Assembly (NCBI GenBank): GCA_958350755.1 | Contig: CATWID010000004.1 | Coordinates: forward strand, 1-64,000 | Reading direction: 5' to 3' | Length of the DNA stretch: 64,000 nt | Source: an uncultured Collinsella sp. | GTDB taxonomy: Bacteria > Actinomycetota > Coriobacteriia > Coriobacteriales > Coriobacteriaceae | Shown here: positions 16,225 through 25,592 of the stretch, in pieces | Position numbering within the stretch: the first letter of the stretch is position 1 | Layout of the letters: every line of letters begins with the position of its first letter | Program-made: the position numbers and the translations under genes | Notes under the pieces: generated by a model | Databases searched by the model: none | Told to the model about the DNA's origin: nothing | The model's input: only the letters and a program-made list of their open reading frames with translations

Positions 16225-16405
16225 CTTATTGATCCGTTGGGGACGTGGAAACGGATCATTTAGAAATGGCACGGATATGAGTTGATCGCGCGATCCACTC
16301 CGGTCTGGCGGCTGCCGATTCGATGCGGTTCGAAAGGGTTATTCGGCGCCATGGCGACCGGTGGTACTCTTGTATCCGTTTGAAATCGAGCGAAGGAGTG
16401 CCGCT

Positions 16406-18634
16406 ATGGAGCAATCGAGCCTGTTTGGTGACGGCGTGGACATCGATACCGAAACGCCCGCGAGTGCGGATGCCGCCGCACCGACCGACGCCCATGCCCA
16501 GGCGGCAGCGCGCGCGGCCGAGCTGCGCCACGAGCTCGATTACCACGCCTATCGCTACTACATGCTCGATGCGCCCGAGATCACGGACGCCGCCTTCGAC
16601 AAAATGCTCGTTGAGCTGCAGGAGATCGAGGCGACCTACCCCGACCTGGTGACGCCCGACAGCTATACCCAGCGCGTGGGCGGCTACGTGAGCGAGCAGT
16701 TTACGCCGGTCACGCATATGGCGCGCATGTATTCCATGGACGATGCCATGGATCTGGACGAGCTCGACGCATGGCTCCAGCGCACCGAGGATGCGCTCGG
16801 TGCCGGCAGCGTCACCTATACCTGCGAGCTTAAGATCGACGGTCTGGGCGTGGCGCTTACCTACCAAAACGGCACCTTTGTGCGCGCCGCTACACGTGGC
16901 GATGGCACCACGGGCGAGGACGTGTCGCTCAACGTCCGTACCATCAAGGATGTGCCCATGCACCTGTCCGAGCCGGCGCTCGCCCACATGGGCGCCGACC
17001 GCGAGCGTACCATCGAAGTGCGCGGCGAGGTCTATATGCCCAAGGGCAGCTTTGTGCGCCTGAACGACGAGGCCGATGCCGAGGGCCGCGACCCCTTCGC
17101 CAACCCGCGCAACGCCGCCGCCGGCAGCCTGCGTCAAAAGGATCCCAAGGTCACGGCGCGCCGCGATCTGGCCACCTTTATCTACGCCATCGCCGATACC
17201 GATCCGCTGCACGTCCACAGCCAGCGTGAGTTTCTGGACTGGCTGCGTAGCGCCGGCTTTAGCGTCAACCCCAACGTGGCGCGCTGCGCCACGCCGGCCG
17301 AGGTCCACGAGTTCTGCGCCCAGGCCCTCGAGCATCGCGGTGACCTGGACTACGACATCGATGGCGTGGTCGTAAAGGTCGACAGCTTCCAGCAGCAGCT
17401 TGACTTGGGCTTTACCGCCCGCGCGCCGCGCTGGGCCATTGCCTTTAAGTTCCCGCCCGAGGAAAAGCAGACCGTCCTGCGCGAAATTCGCATCCAGGTG
17501 GGCCGCACCGGTGTGCTCACGCCGGTCGCCGAGTTCGACCCGGTGACGGTTGCCGGTTCCACCATCGCGCGTGCCACGCTGCACAATATCGACGAGATCC
17601 GTCGCAAAAACGTGCGCGAGGGTGACACCATCATCGTGCACAAGGCGGGCGACGTGATTCCCGAGGTCGTGGGCCCGGTGCTCGATAAGCGCCCGGCCGA
17701 TTCGGTCGACTGGCACATGCCCGAGGTCTGCCCCGTGTGCGGCAGCCCCGTTGTCCACGAGGACGGCGAGGTGGCCTACCGCTGCGTCTCCATCGATTGC
17801 CCCGCGCAGCTCAAGGAACGCCTGCTCCACTGGGTGAGCCGCGGCTGCATGGACGTCGACGGCCTGGGCGACGAGATCGTCGACAAGATGATCGCCGCCG
17901 GGCTGATCCACGATGTCGCGGACTTCTACCAGCTCACAGTCGACGACATCGCCGGCCTGGACACGGGCCGCGTGTACGCGAGCACCAATAGCAAAAAGGG
18001 TGTTAAGAAGGGCGATCCCATTCCGGTGGGCCTCAAGACGGCCGAAAAGATCGTCGCCGAACTCAACAAGTCCAAAAGCCAGCCGCTCGGCCGCGTGCTG
18101 TTTGCCCTGGGTATCCGCCATGTGGGCAAAAGCGTGGGCGAGGTCATCGCCGAGCGATTCCTGTCGATTGACAAGCTCATCTTGGCGAGCGAAGAGGACA
18201 TCGCCGAGTGCGAGGGCATCGGTCCCAAGATCGCGGCGAGCGTCAAGCAGTTCCTGGCCGTGCCCGAGAACCTCGCCGTGCTGGAGCGCCTGCGTCAGGC
18301 GGGCCTGTCGCTCGAGGTTGACTTGGGCGCCGCGCATGCACAGGCCGCAGCCGATGCCGGCGTAGCGGGCGAGCTCGCCGACGCGCAGCCGCTCGCGGGC
18401 CTGACCTTCGTGCTCACCGGCACGCTCGTCAACCGCACCCGCGACGAGGCGGGCGCGGCGCTCAAGGTGCTCGGCGCCAAGGTTTCGGGCAGTGTGTCGA
18501 AGAAGACGAGCTATCTGGTCGCCGGCCCCAAAGCGGGCTCCAAGCTCACCAAGGCCGAGCAGCTGGGCGTACCCGTGCTGGATGAGGACGCACTCGAGCA
18601 GATCTTGGCTACTGGTCAGGTGCCCCAGGCTTAA
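16406..18634 (+). CDS. ligA: NAD-dependent DNA ligase
   Basis: A 742-residue replicative DNA ligase sealing nicks with NAD+. Domain Ia and the adenylation domain carry the active Lys in ELKIDGLGVAL (about 143), with the RGDGTTGEDVS and GEVYMPKGSF motifs. An OB fold follows, then a four-Cys zinc finger (CPVCGSPV ... CVSIDCPAQ, about 441-465), helix-hairpin-helix repeats (GIGPKIAASV) and a C-terminal BRCT domain (about 660-740). A 40-residue acidic/Ala-rich N-terminal extension precedes the usual start. The ATG at 16406 follows GAAGGAGTGCCGCT. Length is slightly above the typical 670 residues because of this extension. Confidence 0.97.
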   Translation: MEQSSLFGDGVDIDTETPASADAAAPTDAHAQAAARAAELRHELDYHAYRYYMLDAPEITDAAFDKMLVELQEIEATYPDLVTPDSYTQRVGGYVSEQFTPVTHMARMYSMDDAMDLDELDAWLQRTEDALGAGSVTYTCELKIDGLGVALTYQNGTFVRAATRGDGTTGEDVSLNVRTIKDVPMHLSEPALAHMGADRERTIEVRGEVYMPKGSFVRLNDEADAEGRDPFANPRNAAAGSLRQKDPKVTARRDLATFIYAIADTDPLHVHSQREFLDWLRSAGFSVNPNVARCATPAEVHEFCAQALEHRGDLDYDIDGVVVKVDSFQQQLDLGFTARAPRWAIAFKFPPEEKQTVLREIRIQVGRTGVLTPVAEFDPVTVAGSTIARATLHNIDEIRRKNVREGDTIIVHKAGDVIPEVVGPVLDKRPADSVDWHMPEVCPVCGSPVVHEDGEVAYRCVSIDCPAQLKERLLHWVSRGCMDVDGLGDEIVDKMIAAGLIHDVADFYQLTVDDIAGLDTGRVYASTNSKKGVKKGDPIPVGLKTAEKIVAELNKSKSQPLGRVLFALGIRHVGKSVGEVIAERFLSIDKLILASEEDIAECEGIGPKIAASVKQFLAVPENLAVLERLRQAGLSLEVDLGAAHAQAAADAGVAGELADAQPLAGLTFVLTGTLVNRTRDEAGAALKVLGAKVSGSVSKKTSYLVAGPKAGSKLTKAEQLGVPVLDEDALEQILATGQVPQA

Positions 18635-18656
18635 GGCGTCGATAACCAAATTGAAA

Positions 18657-18693
18657 AACCGCCCGGAAGCGCGATGCCTTCCGGGCGGTTCTT
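18657..18693. terminator. Terminator after ligA, possibly bidirectional
   Basis: AACCGCCCGGAAG pairs perfectly with CTTCCGGGCGGTT across a short loop. T-rich flanks lie on both strands, so it could serve ligA and the minus-strand relic/MATE transcript. Confidence 0.85.
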
Positions 18694-18805
18694 ACTTTGC
18701 TGGGGCAACCGGCACCGTGATCTGCGTCACGTAGGTCGCGGGGTCATCGCTGATGATGTCGTCGATAAGGGCGATTTCGCGTTGCCCCGCTACGCCATCA
18801 GCTTG
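18692..18805 (-). pseudogene. Remnant C-terminal coding segment under the MATE 3' end
   Basis: On the minus strand a 37-codon open stretch without a start codon ends in TAA at 18692. It contains EIALIDDIISDDPATYVTQI and ends VPVAPAK, protein-like composition with normal codon use. It overlaps the last codons of the MATE gene in another frame and begins after an in-frame TGA. It is best read as the tail of a deleted gene, or of a second gene that once followed the MATE gene. Product unknown. Confidence 0.35.
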
Positions 18806-20136
18806 TCAAAAGCCCCGCGCCGGTTGAGCACGGTAAATGCAATCACACAGATGACCGCCGACAGAATGGACCCGCACGGCGAGGCAATGCCCATGGGAAA
18901 CAACGTATCGGAATAGGCGTTCGACAGCAGCCATGCACCGGGCACGCGAATGAGCGCCACGGCCAGCACGTTGTGCGCAAAGCCGATGTAGCTCTTGCCG
19001 TATGCAGCGAAAAAGCCGCTAAAGCAAATGTGGATGCCGGCAAAAATCGCGTCGAAAATATAACTGTGCATATAGCCAGTACCGGCGGCGACCACCGCGG
19101 GGTCCTTGGCAAAAAAGCCGATAAACGCCGGTGCCACCAGCCACATCAGCACCGTGATCAGGCAACCGTACACGACCGAGATGGTCATGGCATCTTTGAG
19201 CACCTGACGCGCGCGGTCGCCCTTGCCTGCGCCGGCGTTTTGCGCCGTGAGCGCGCTGACGGTGGCACCCATGGAACTCGGCACAATGAACAAAAAGCTG
19301 ATCATCTTCTCGACCAGGCCCACGGCGGCGGCGTCGACTAGACCGCGGTGGTTGGCGATGACGGTGATGAACATAAACGCCACCTGGATGCAGCCGTCCT
19401 GCACGGCCACGGGCACGCCGATCTTAAGAATGCTGCCGAGCACCTCGGGCTGAGGGCGCAGGTCGCTGCGCTTAACGTGGATGTTCGTGCGGCGGCTCTT
19501 GAGCCACACGAGCGCGAGGGCAACGCTGGCCGTCTGGGCGATTACCGTGCCGAGCGCCGCGCCCACGGGGCCGAGCCCCATGTGGCCGATAAACAGATAA
19601 TCAAGCGCGATATTGATGATGCATGCCACGCCAATCACGTACATGGGCGAGCGCGAATCGCCTAGGCCGCGAAAGATGGCCGAGAGGATGTTGTACGCGG
19701 CGATAAAGGGAATGCCGATAAAGCAGATACGCAGGTAGGCGGCGGTTCCTTCGACCGCTTCGGCCGGCGTGCCAATGAGCGCCACGATCTGCGGACACAG
19801 TGCGAGCAGGACAGCGGCCAGCACCACCGAGACACCCATAAAGAGCGTGATGGTGTTGCCGATGGCGGTCTCGGCGCGGTCAAACCGACGCGAACCCACG
19901 GCGTGGCCGACGATAACCGTCGTTCCCATGGCCAGGCCCACGAGCGTCACGGTAATGATATAGAGCGTCTGCGCGCCATTACCCACGGCGGTGATGCCGG
20001 CGGCGCCGCTAAACTGCCCCATCATGTACAGGTCGGCCATGCCGTAGAGCATCTGCAAAAAGTACGAGAGCATATAAGGCAGGGCAAAGACCGCGATGGT
20101 CTTAAGGACATTGCCGCGTGTGAGGTCGTGTTCCAT
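18790..20136 (-). CDS. MATE-family efflux transporter
   Basis: A 448-residue membrane protein with 12 predicted helices in two similar halves. N-terminal MATE signature: LPYMLSYFLQMLYGMADLYM, then MGQFSGAAGITAVGNG, and GRAF-type turn IFRGLGDSRSPMY in the middle. Members export drugs, dyes or metabolites in exchange for Na+ or H+. It is transcribed divergently from the ABC exporter pair with a 259-base intergenic region. The ribosome binding site is weak (AAAGCCCCGCCC). The substrate cannot be told. Confidence 0.92.
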   Translation of the reverse strand: MEHDLTRGNVLKTIAVFALPYMLSYFLQMLYGMADLYMMGQFSGAAGITAVGNGAQTLYIITVTLVGLAMGTTVIVGHAVGSRRFDRAETAIGNTITLFMGVSVVLAAVLLALCPQIVALIGTPAEAVEGTAAYLRICFIGIPFIAAYNILSAIFRGLGDSRSPMYVIGVACIINIALDYLFIGHMGLGPVGAALGTVIAQTASVALALVWLKSRRTNIHVKRSDLRPQPEVLGSILKIGVPVAVQDGCIQVAFMFITVIANHRGLVDAAAVGLVEKMISFLFIVPSSMGATVSALTAQNAGAGKGDRARQVLKDAMTISVVYGCLITVLMWLVAPAFIGFFAKDPAVVAAGTGYMHSYIFDAIFAGIHICFSGFFAAYGKSYIGFAHNVLAVALIRVPGAWLLSNAYSDTLFPMGIASPCGSILSAVICVIAFTVLNRRGAFDKLMA

Positions 20137-20326
20137 GGGCGGGGCTTTCTGGCTTGGTCTGTTTACGTACCAGTGTAGTGAAAACCCTACAACGATTATA
20201 GAGTCAAGGTTTGTGTTGGCGGCGGGGCGAAAAAGTCACGCACGCGTTCATTTCCAATTGAATACGGACATGCGCCCTGTGAGCATGGCGCCTGCACTAG
20301 CCTTGCAGAAATCGATTTCGGAGCAC

Positions 20327-20354
20327 TTGACACCGCCGCCCGGCGCGCCATAAT
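20327..20354 (+). promoter_or_regulatory. Sigma70-type promoter of the ABC exporter pair
   Basis: TTGACA (20327-20332), a 16-base spacer and CATAAT (20349-20354) lie 42 bases before the GTG start of the first ABC gene. The rest of the 259-base divergent gap holds nothing I can identify. Confidence 0.65.
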
Positions 20355-20395
20355 ACGTGGGTTTGCGAACAACGTTTGATGGGGGATGAACCTGC

Positions 20396-22216
20396 GTGCG
20401 CAATCTCAAGATTTTGTTTTCCTATCTGGGGGCATACCGCCGCGATGCCATGCTCGGCGTGCTCTTTGTGACGGCCGAGACGGCGCTCGAGCTGTTTATC
20501 CCGGTCATCATGGCAAATATCATCGATGTGGGCGTGCCCGCGGGCGACATCAACTACATGCTGTTGCAGGGCACGTATATGTTGGTATGCGCCGCATGTT
20601 CGCTGGTACTTGGCTTGGGCTATGCACGCACGTCTGCTCGCGTCGCCTCGGGGCTGGGCGCTAACTTGCGCGAGGCGGAGTACCGCAAGATCCAGACGCT
20701 CGCTTTTGGCAATCTGGATAACTACGACGCCAGCTCGCTCGTCACCCGCATGACTACCGATATCACCGTCATCCAAAATGCCATCGGCAATGGCTTTCGC
20801 CCCATGGTGCGCGGTCCCGTGACGCTCATCGTCGGCTTGGTCTATGCGCTGGTGCTGTCGCGTCCGCTCGCCACCGTTTTCGCGATCATCCTGCCGGTGC
20901 TGGCGATCGTGCTGGGCGTTATCACCTATCGCGTCAGTCCGCTCTACCGCCAGCTGCAGACCTCGATGGACCATCTCAACGGTGTGGTGCAGGAGGACCT
21001 CACCGCCGTGCGCGCCGTCAAGGCGTACGTGCGTGCCGAGCACGAGGAGGCCAAGTTCGATGCCGTCAATACCGAGCTTGCGCGCACCGCGACGAAGACC
21101 TTTGGCAACGCCGTGCTCAACCTGCCGGTGTTTCAGCTGTCGATGTACGTGGCGGCGCTTTCCATTCTGTGGATCGGCGGGCGCATGATTCTTGCCGGCG
21201 AGCTCGGCGTGGGCTCGCTCACGGGCTTTATGAGCTATGTGCTGCTCATCATGAACTCGCTCATGATGATTTCCAACGTGTTTTTGCTGCTCACGCGCGC
21301 ACTTGCCAGCGTGGAACGCATCTCGCGGGTGCTCGACGAGCGTTCGCTTATCCAGGCGCCCGACGCTGCCGCTGCCGTGCACGAGGTGGCCGACGGAAGC
21401 ATCGAGTTTCGCGACGTTTCCTTTAAATACCGCGCGGATGCAGCCGAGGATGTGCTCGAGCATATTGACCTTTGCATTGAGGCGGGCTCCACGGTGGGCG
21501 TGCTCGGCGGCACGGGCTCGGGCAAGAGTTCGCTTGCGCAGCTAATCGCGCGCCTGTACGACGCCACCGAAGGCGCCGTACTCGTGGGCGGGCGCGATGT
21601 GCGCGACTACGACCTCGCGACCCTACGCGACGCCGTGGGTATCGTGCTGCAAAAGAACGTGCTGTTTACGGGTACCGTGCGCGAGAACCTGCAGTGGGGC
21701 AATCCGCAGGCGTCGGACGATGAGCTCCTCGCGGCTTGCCGCGCGGCGTGCGTGGACGAGTTCCTGGATCGCATCGGCGGCCTTGACGGCTATCTGGGCC
21801 AGGGCGGTGCCGGTGTCTCGGGCGGGCAGAAGCAGCGCCTGTGCATCGCGCGTACATTGCTCAAGCATCCGCGTGTGCTCATCTTTGACGATTCGACCAG
21901 CGCGGTCGATATGGCGACCGACGCCAAGATTCGTGAGCATATCGCTCAGATTCCCAATACGACGGTGATTGTCATTGCGCAGCGCATTGCGAGCGTCATG
22001 GATGCCGATCGCATTATTGTGCTGGACGACGGACGTGTCCACGGCGTGGGCACGCATGAAGAGCTGCTGGCAGGCGATAGCATCTACCAGGAGATCTATG
22101 CCTCGCAGATGGAGTTTGCGGGGGATGCGGACGTCGCGGATGGCGTAAATGATCCGTCTCCCGCCGGCCTCAACGAATCAATTCAAGCCACGGAAGGAGG
22201 TGAGCGCCATGCCTAA
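20396..22216 (+). CDS. ABC exporter half-transporter, degenerate-site subunit
   Basis: A 606-residue fused membrane/ATPase half-transporter. About 320 residues with six helices are followed by an ATPase domain: Walker A GGTGSGKSS (about 372), signature VSGGQKQRL and Walker B VLIFDDSTSAVD. The residue after the Walker B Asp is Asp rather than the catalytic Glu, typical of one partner in heterodimeric exporters such as BmrC/BmrD or TM287/288. It starts at GTG and overlaps the second subunit gene by 8 bases, so the two are translationally coupled. The pair probably exports drugs, lipids or peptides; the substrate is unknown. Confidence 0.93.
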   Translation: MRNLKILFSYLGAYRRDAMLGVLFVTAETALELFIPVIMANIIDVGVPAGDINYMLLQGTYMLVCAACSLVLGLGYARTSARVASGLGANLREAEYRKIQTLAFGNLDNYDASSLVTRMTTDITVIQNAIGNGFRPMVRGPVTLIVGLVYALVLSRPLATVFAIILPVLAIVLGVITYRVSPLYRQLQTSMDHLNGVVQEDLTAVRAVKAYVRAEHEEAKFDAVNTELARTATKTFGNAVLNLPVFQLSMYVAALSILWIGGRMILAGELGVGSLTGFMSYVLLIMNSLMMISNVFLLLTRALASVERISRVLDERSLIQAPDAAAAVHEVADGSIEFRDVSFKYRADAAEDVLEHIDLCIEAGSTVGVLGGTGSGKSSLAQLIARLYDATEGAVLVGGRDVRDYDLATLRDAVGIVLQKNVLFTGTVRENLQWGNPQASDDELLAACRAACVDEFLDRIGGLDGYLGQGGAGVSGGQKQRLCIARTLLKHPRVLIFDDSTSAVDMATDAKIREHIAQIPNTTVIVIAQRIASVMDADRIIVLDDGRVHGVGTHEELLAGDSIYQEIYASQMEFAGDADVADGVNDPSPAGLNESIQATEGGERHA

Positions 22217-24107
22217 GACATCCGCTCAGGCCCGTCCCACCAATCTGACGCAGACGCTTCGCCGCCTGCTCTCCTACATGGGACACGCCAAGTTCTCGCT
22301 GCTCGCAGTGGGTGTGCTTGCCTCTGTTGCGGCCATCGCAAGCCTTGCCGGTACCTACATGGTGCGCCCCATCGTCAACGGTTTGGCAACGGGCGGCGAG
22401 GAACTGCTCGCCAGGCAGGTTATCTTTACCGCTGCCATCTACGCCGCGGGCGTGCTCTCGGCTCTGGGCTACTCACAGATTATGGTGCGCGCGGCCCAGC
22501 GCGTGGTCTCCGATATCCGCCGCGACCTGTTTGCGCACATCCAGATGCTGCCGCTGAGCTACTTCGACAGCACGCGCTCGGGTGACATCATGAGCTTTTT
22601 CACCAACGATGTCGACACTGTCTCCGAGGCGCTCAACAACAGCTTTGCCAACGTGATTCAGGCCGCCATTCAGGTTGTGGGCACCACGGCCATGCTCATC
22701 ATCCTTAACTGGCAGCTCACGATTATCACGCTCGTGTGCGATGCGGCCATTGTGCTGTATGCGCGCTACTTGGGCGCGCGCTCTAAGCGCTTCTTTGCCG
22801 CCCAGCAGGCATCGCTGGGCGATTTGGACGGATATATCGAAGAGATGGTCTCGGGCCAAAAGGTCATCAAGGTCTTTAATCACGAGCAGGCCAACGTGGC
22901 GGGTTTTGACGTGCGCAACCAAGAGCTGCGCCGCACCGGTGGCGCCGCGCAGGCCTACGCCAACTCGATGGTGCCCATGACCGTCGTGATTGGCTACGTC
23001 AACTATGCCATCGTCGCCGTGGCGGGCGGCATGCTCTGCATCAACGGCTTGGCCGACGTGGGTGCGCTCGCGAGCTATCTGGTCTTCGTACGCCAGGCGG
23101 CCATGCCCATCAACCAGTTTACGCAGCTGGGCAACTTTTTGCTCAATGCGTTGGCCGGTGCCGAGCGCCTGTTTGCCGCCATGGATCTTGAGCCCGAGGT
23201 GGACGAGGGCTGCGTGGAGCTGGTGCAGACGGGCGACGCCGCGTGGGCGTGGAAGATTCCCGAGGGCCAGGGCGTGGGCGCGTACGGGCACCTGCATGAT
23301 GTGGCTGCTGTTGATGAGTCGGGCCGCGCGGTGGCTGCCGACGGTACCGAGCTTACGTGCGGCTTGGTCCCGCTTGCCGGCGACGTGCGCTTCCATGCCG
23401 TGGACTTTTCCTACGTGCCGGGCACCCGCGTGCTCACGGATCTCAACCTGTTTGCCAAGCCGGGGCAAAAGATCGCCTTTGTGGGCTCCACAGGCGCCGG
23501 TAAGACGACCATCACCAACCTCATCAACCGCTTCTACGAGGTCGATGACGGCGAGATCACGTACGACGGCATCGACGTCAAGCACATTGCCAAGTCCAGC
23601 CTGCGCGGGTCGCTCGGCATTGTGCTGCAAGACACGCACCTGTTTAGCGGCACCATTGCGCAGAACATCCGCTTTGGCAAGCTCGACGCGACTGACGAAG
23701 AGGTGCGCGCCGCTGCCGAGGCAGCCTGCGCCGACTCGTTTATCCGCCGCCTGCCTAGAGGGTACGACACGCCGGTCACGGCCGACGGCGCCAACCTGTC
23801 GCAGGGCCAGCGCCAGCTGCTCGCCATCGCGCGCGTGGCCGTCGCCGACCCGCCGGTGCTCATCCTGGACGAGGCTACGAGCTCCATCGACACGCGCACC
23901 GAAAAGCTCATCGAGCGCGGTATGGACCGCATCATGCGCGGACGCACCACGTTTATGATCGCGCACCGCCTGTCCACCGTGCGCGATGCCGACGCGATTA
24001 TGGTCCTCGAACACGGCCGCATCATCGAGCGCGGCACGCACGAAGAGTTGCTCGCCCAGCACGGCGAGTACTGGCAGCTGGCGCATGGCTTAAAAGAGTT
24101 GGATTAA
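22209..24107 (+). CDS. ABC exporter half-transporter, catalytic subunit
   Basis: A 632-residue partner of the preceding gene. Six membrane helices are followed by an ATPase with Walker A GSTGAGKTT, signature LSQGQRQLL and Walker B VLILDEATSSID, so the catalytic Glu is intact. An insertion of about 60 residues between membrane and ATPase domains (from AWAWKIPEGQGVGAYG on) is unusual and may form a small extra cytoplasmic lobe. The ATG at 22209 follows AAGGAGGTGAGCGCC and overlaps the end of the first subunit gene. No substrate can be assigned. Confidence 0.94.
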   Translation: MPKTSAQARPTNLTQTLRRLLSYMGHAKFSLLAVGVLASVAAIASLAGTYMVRPIVNGLATGGEELLARQVIFTAAIYAAGVLSALGYSQIMVRAAQRVVSDIRRDLFAHIQMLPLSYFDSTRSGDIMSFFTNDVDTVSEALNNSFANVIQAAIQVVGTTAMLIILNWQLTIITLVCDAAIVLYARYLGARSKRFFAAQQASLGDLDGYIEEMVSGQKVIKVFNHEQANVAGFDVRNQELRRTGGAAQAYANSMVPMTVVIGYVNYAIVAVAGGMLCINGLADVGALASYLVFVRQAAMPINQFTQLGNFLLNALAGAERLFAAMDLEPEVDEGCVELVQTGDAAWAWKIPEGQGVGAYGHLHDVAAVDESGRAVAADGTELTCGLVPLAGDVRFHAVDFSYVPGTRVLTDLNLFAKPGQKIAFVGSTGAGKTTITNLINRFYEVDDGEITYDGIDVKHIAKSSLRGSLGIVLQDTHLFSGTIAQNIRFGKLDATDEEVRAAAEAACADSFIRRLPRGYDTPVTADGANLSQGQRQLLAIARVAVADPPVLILDEATSSIDTRTEKLIERGMDRIMRGRTTFMIAHRLSTVRDADAIMVLEHGRIIERGTHEELLAQHGEYWQLAHGLKELD

Positions 24108-24155
24108 CCCGTTCGAGCACGATGCTTTGACCCTCCGTGCCTCTCACCTCGCCTC

Positions 24156-24222
24156 AAACCATCACAACATTCGACGTTTTTTGCCAAAACCGGGAAAAGC
24201 ATCGAATGTTGTGATGGTTTTT
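24156..24222. repeat. CATCACAACATTCGA hairpin, copy 1 (orientation A)
   Basis: A perfect 19-bp stem (arms 24156-24174 and 24202-24220) encloses a 27-base loop and is followed by T's. It ends the ABC transcript. Copies lie at 25398, 29504 and 39740. Confidence 0.85.
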
Positions 24223-24321
24223 CTACCACTCGACCGGGTGGAATCGCTTTCTTGCGCGCGAAGGTGTGCGGACCCGTGGGCAGGGGAATAAGATTGGTTA
24301 TCCGACTCCATTGGGGGGCTC

Positions 24322-25359
24322 ATGGACCTGCCGATCGTCCTGTCCCATAAGACTGCCTGGCTGTACCACAACGTGGCGCGCCCGTCCGAGCCGCTCTCGC
24401 GGGCAAGCAGCCTATACGATGAGGACTCGCTTGCTAACGAGGCGGAGCCAACTGCGGGCCTGCCCAAATTGGGGCTCGATGCCAAGGGGCTGAGGGCTTC
24501 AACGGCAGTCGGGATCGTTACCGACTATCTGGTTTCGCTTGGTATTCCACGAGAAGAACTCAATCATATCGATACGCTCGTCAACTTCGATTTTGAGCGC
24601 TCGACGCCGACTGGATTTAGGTGCCACGTGTTTGGAGCGCCGGTACCTCCAGGCCATCTTATCGAGGTGGCAGAGGACCTTCTGGTGGTTGATGAGGTCA
24701 TGTGCTTTGTCCAAGCGGGTTCGTGGATGAGCGAGCCCGAGCAGCTGGAATATGGCTACGAGATCTGTGCCCGGTACCATTTGAATCATCTGTCGACAGG
24801 CGATTATATCGAGATGGGGCAGAGGTATACCGTTGCCGACTTGATTGCTTATTGCAATGAGAACCGATCTCGTCAGGGGGCTGTACGCGCGGCCGCCGTG
24901 CTCAGGCGCGTGCGCGACGGCTCGCGTTCGCCCATGGAGACGGCCACCGCAATCATGGTCGTCGCGAAACGTTCCCAGGGAGGGCTGGGATACGTCAAGA
25001 TCGAGCTCAACCATCGGGTCGATGTTCCCAGCGAGTTCAAATATCTCGCAAAGGCCGGGTATTTCGAGATCGACGTATATGCGCCTGCGAGCGGTACGGG
25101 GATTGAATATAACGGCTCGGACCATCTTGATAAACAGCGCAGCGCGTCGGATGCGGAGCGTATGACCGTGCTGAGCGCGCTGGGCTTTAGGATGATCGTC
25201 CTCACCGGGACTCAGTTTGCCCACCAGCTGCAATTGCACCGGGCGATGAACGCCATCGCACTCGCTATGGGCCTCAAGTGCGACCGAAGCGAAGCATTCC
25301 AAAAGCGGCAGAACGACCTGCGGGAATTCGTGATTCGACACTGGGACGGCGGCCTTTAG
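24322..25359 (+). CDS. Hypothetical protein with C-terminal DUF559/Vsr-like nuclease fold
   Basis: A 345-residue protein of unknown function. The C-terminal third has a PD-(D/E)xK-like pattern: YFEIDVYAP (Asp), then GIEYNGSDHL (Glu), then a helix and the strand LGFRMIVLTGTQF, recalling DUF559/Vsr-type endonuclease domains found in actinobacterial proteins with AbiEi-like N-terminal regions. The N-terminal 200 residues are not recognised. The gene is flanked on both sides by copies of the same hairpin (24156 and 25398), about 100 and 38 bases away. A start upstream is not supported; ATG at 24322 follows GGGGGGCTC. The nuclease role is inferred from motif resemblance only. Confidence 0.7.
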   Translation: MDLPIVLSHKTAWLYHNVARPSEPLSRASSLYDEDSLANEAEPTAGLPKLGLDAKGLRASTAVGIVTDYLVSLGIPREELNHIDTLVNFDFERSTPTGFRCHVFGAPVPPGHLIEVAEDLLVVDEVMCFVQAGSWMSEPEQLEYGYEICARYHLNHLSTGDYIEMGQRYTVADLIAYCNENRSRQGAVRAAAVLRRVRDGSRSPMETATAIMVVAKRSQGGLGYVKIELNHRVDVPSEFKYLAKAGYFEIDVYAPASGTGIEYNGSDHLDKQRSASDAERMTVLSALGFRMIVLTGTQFAHQLQLHRAMNAIALAMGLKCDRSEAFQKRQNDLREFVIRHWDGGL

Positions 25360-25397
25360 GGGCGCTTTGGCCCTTCTGCGGGGTGCCGTGGGCAGGC

Positions 25398-25462
25398 AAA
25401 CCATCACAACATTCGACGGTTTTCGCCAAAATCGGGAAAAGCATCGAATGTTGTGATGGTCT
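25398..25462. repeat. CATCACAACATTCGA hairpin, copy 2 (orientation A)
   Basis: Arms 25398-25416 and 25444-25459 form a 16-bp stem. The loop (CGGTTTTCGCC then AAAATCGGGAAAAGCA) is almost the same as in copy 1 and in the same orientation. Confidence 0.85.
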
Positions 25463-25592
25463 GTGTTGAGGATGGGCTTGGAAAGTCCGTTTTGCTCGAA
25501 GCGACCTGTCCTGTCGTACGGGTGTCGGCATGATTCTCTCGTGGGGTATTATGTTTTCCGAAGAATAAAACGCCGCGTGAGGGGAGGGCTGC

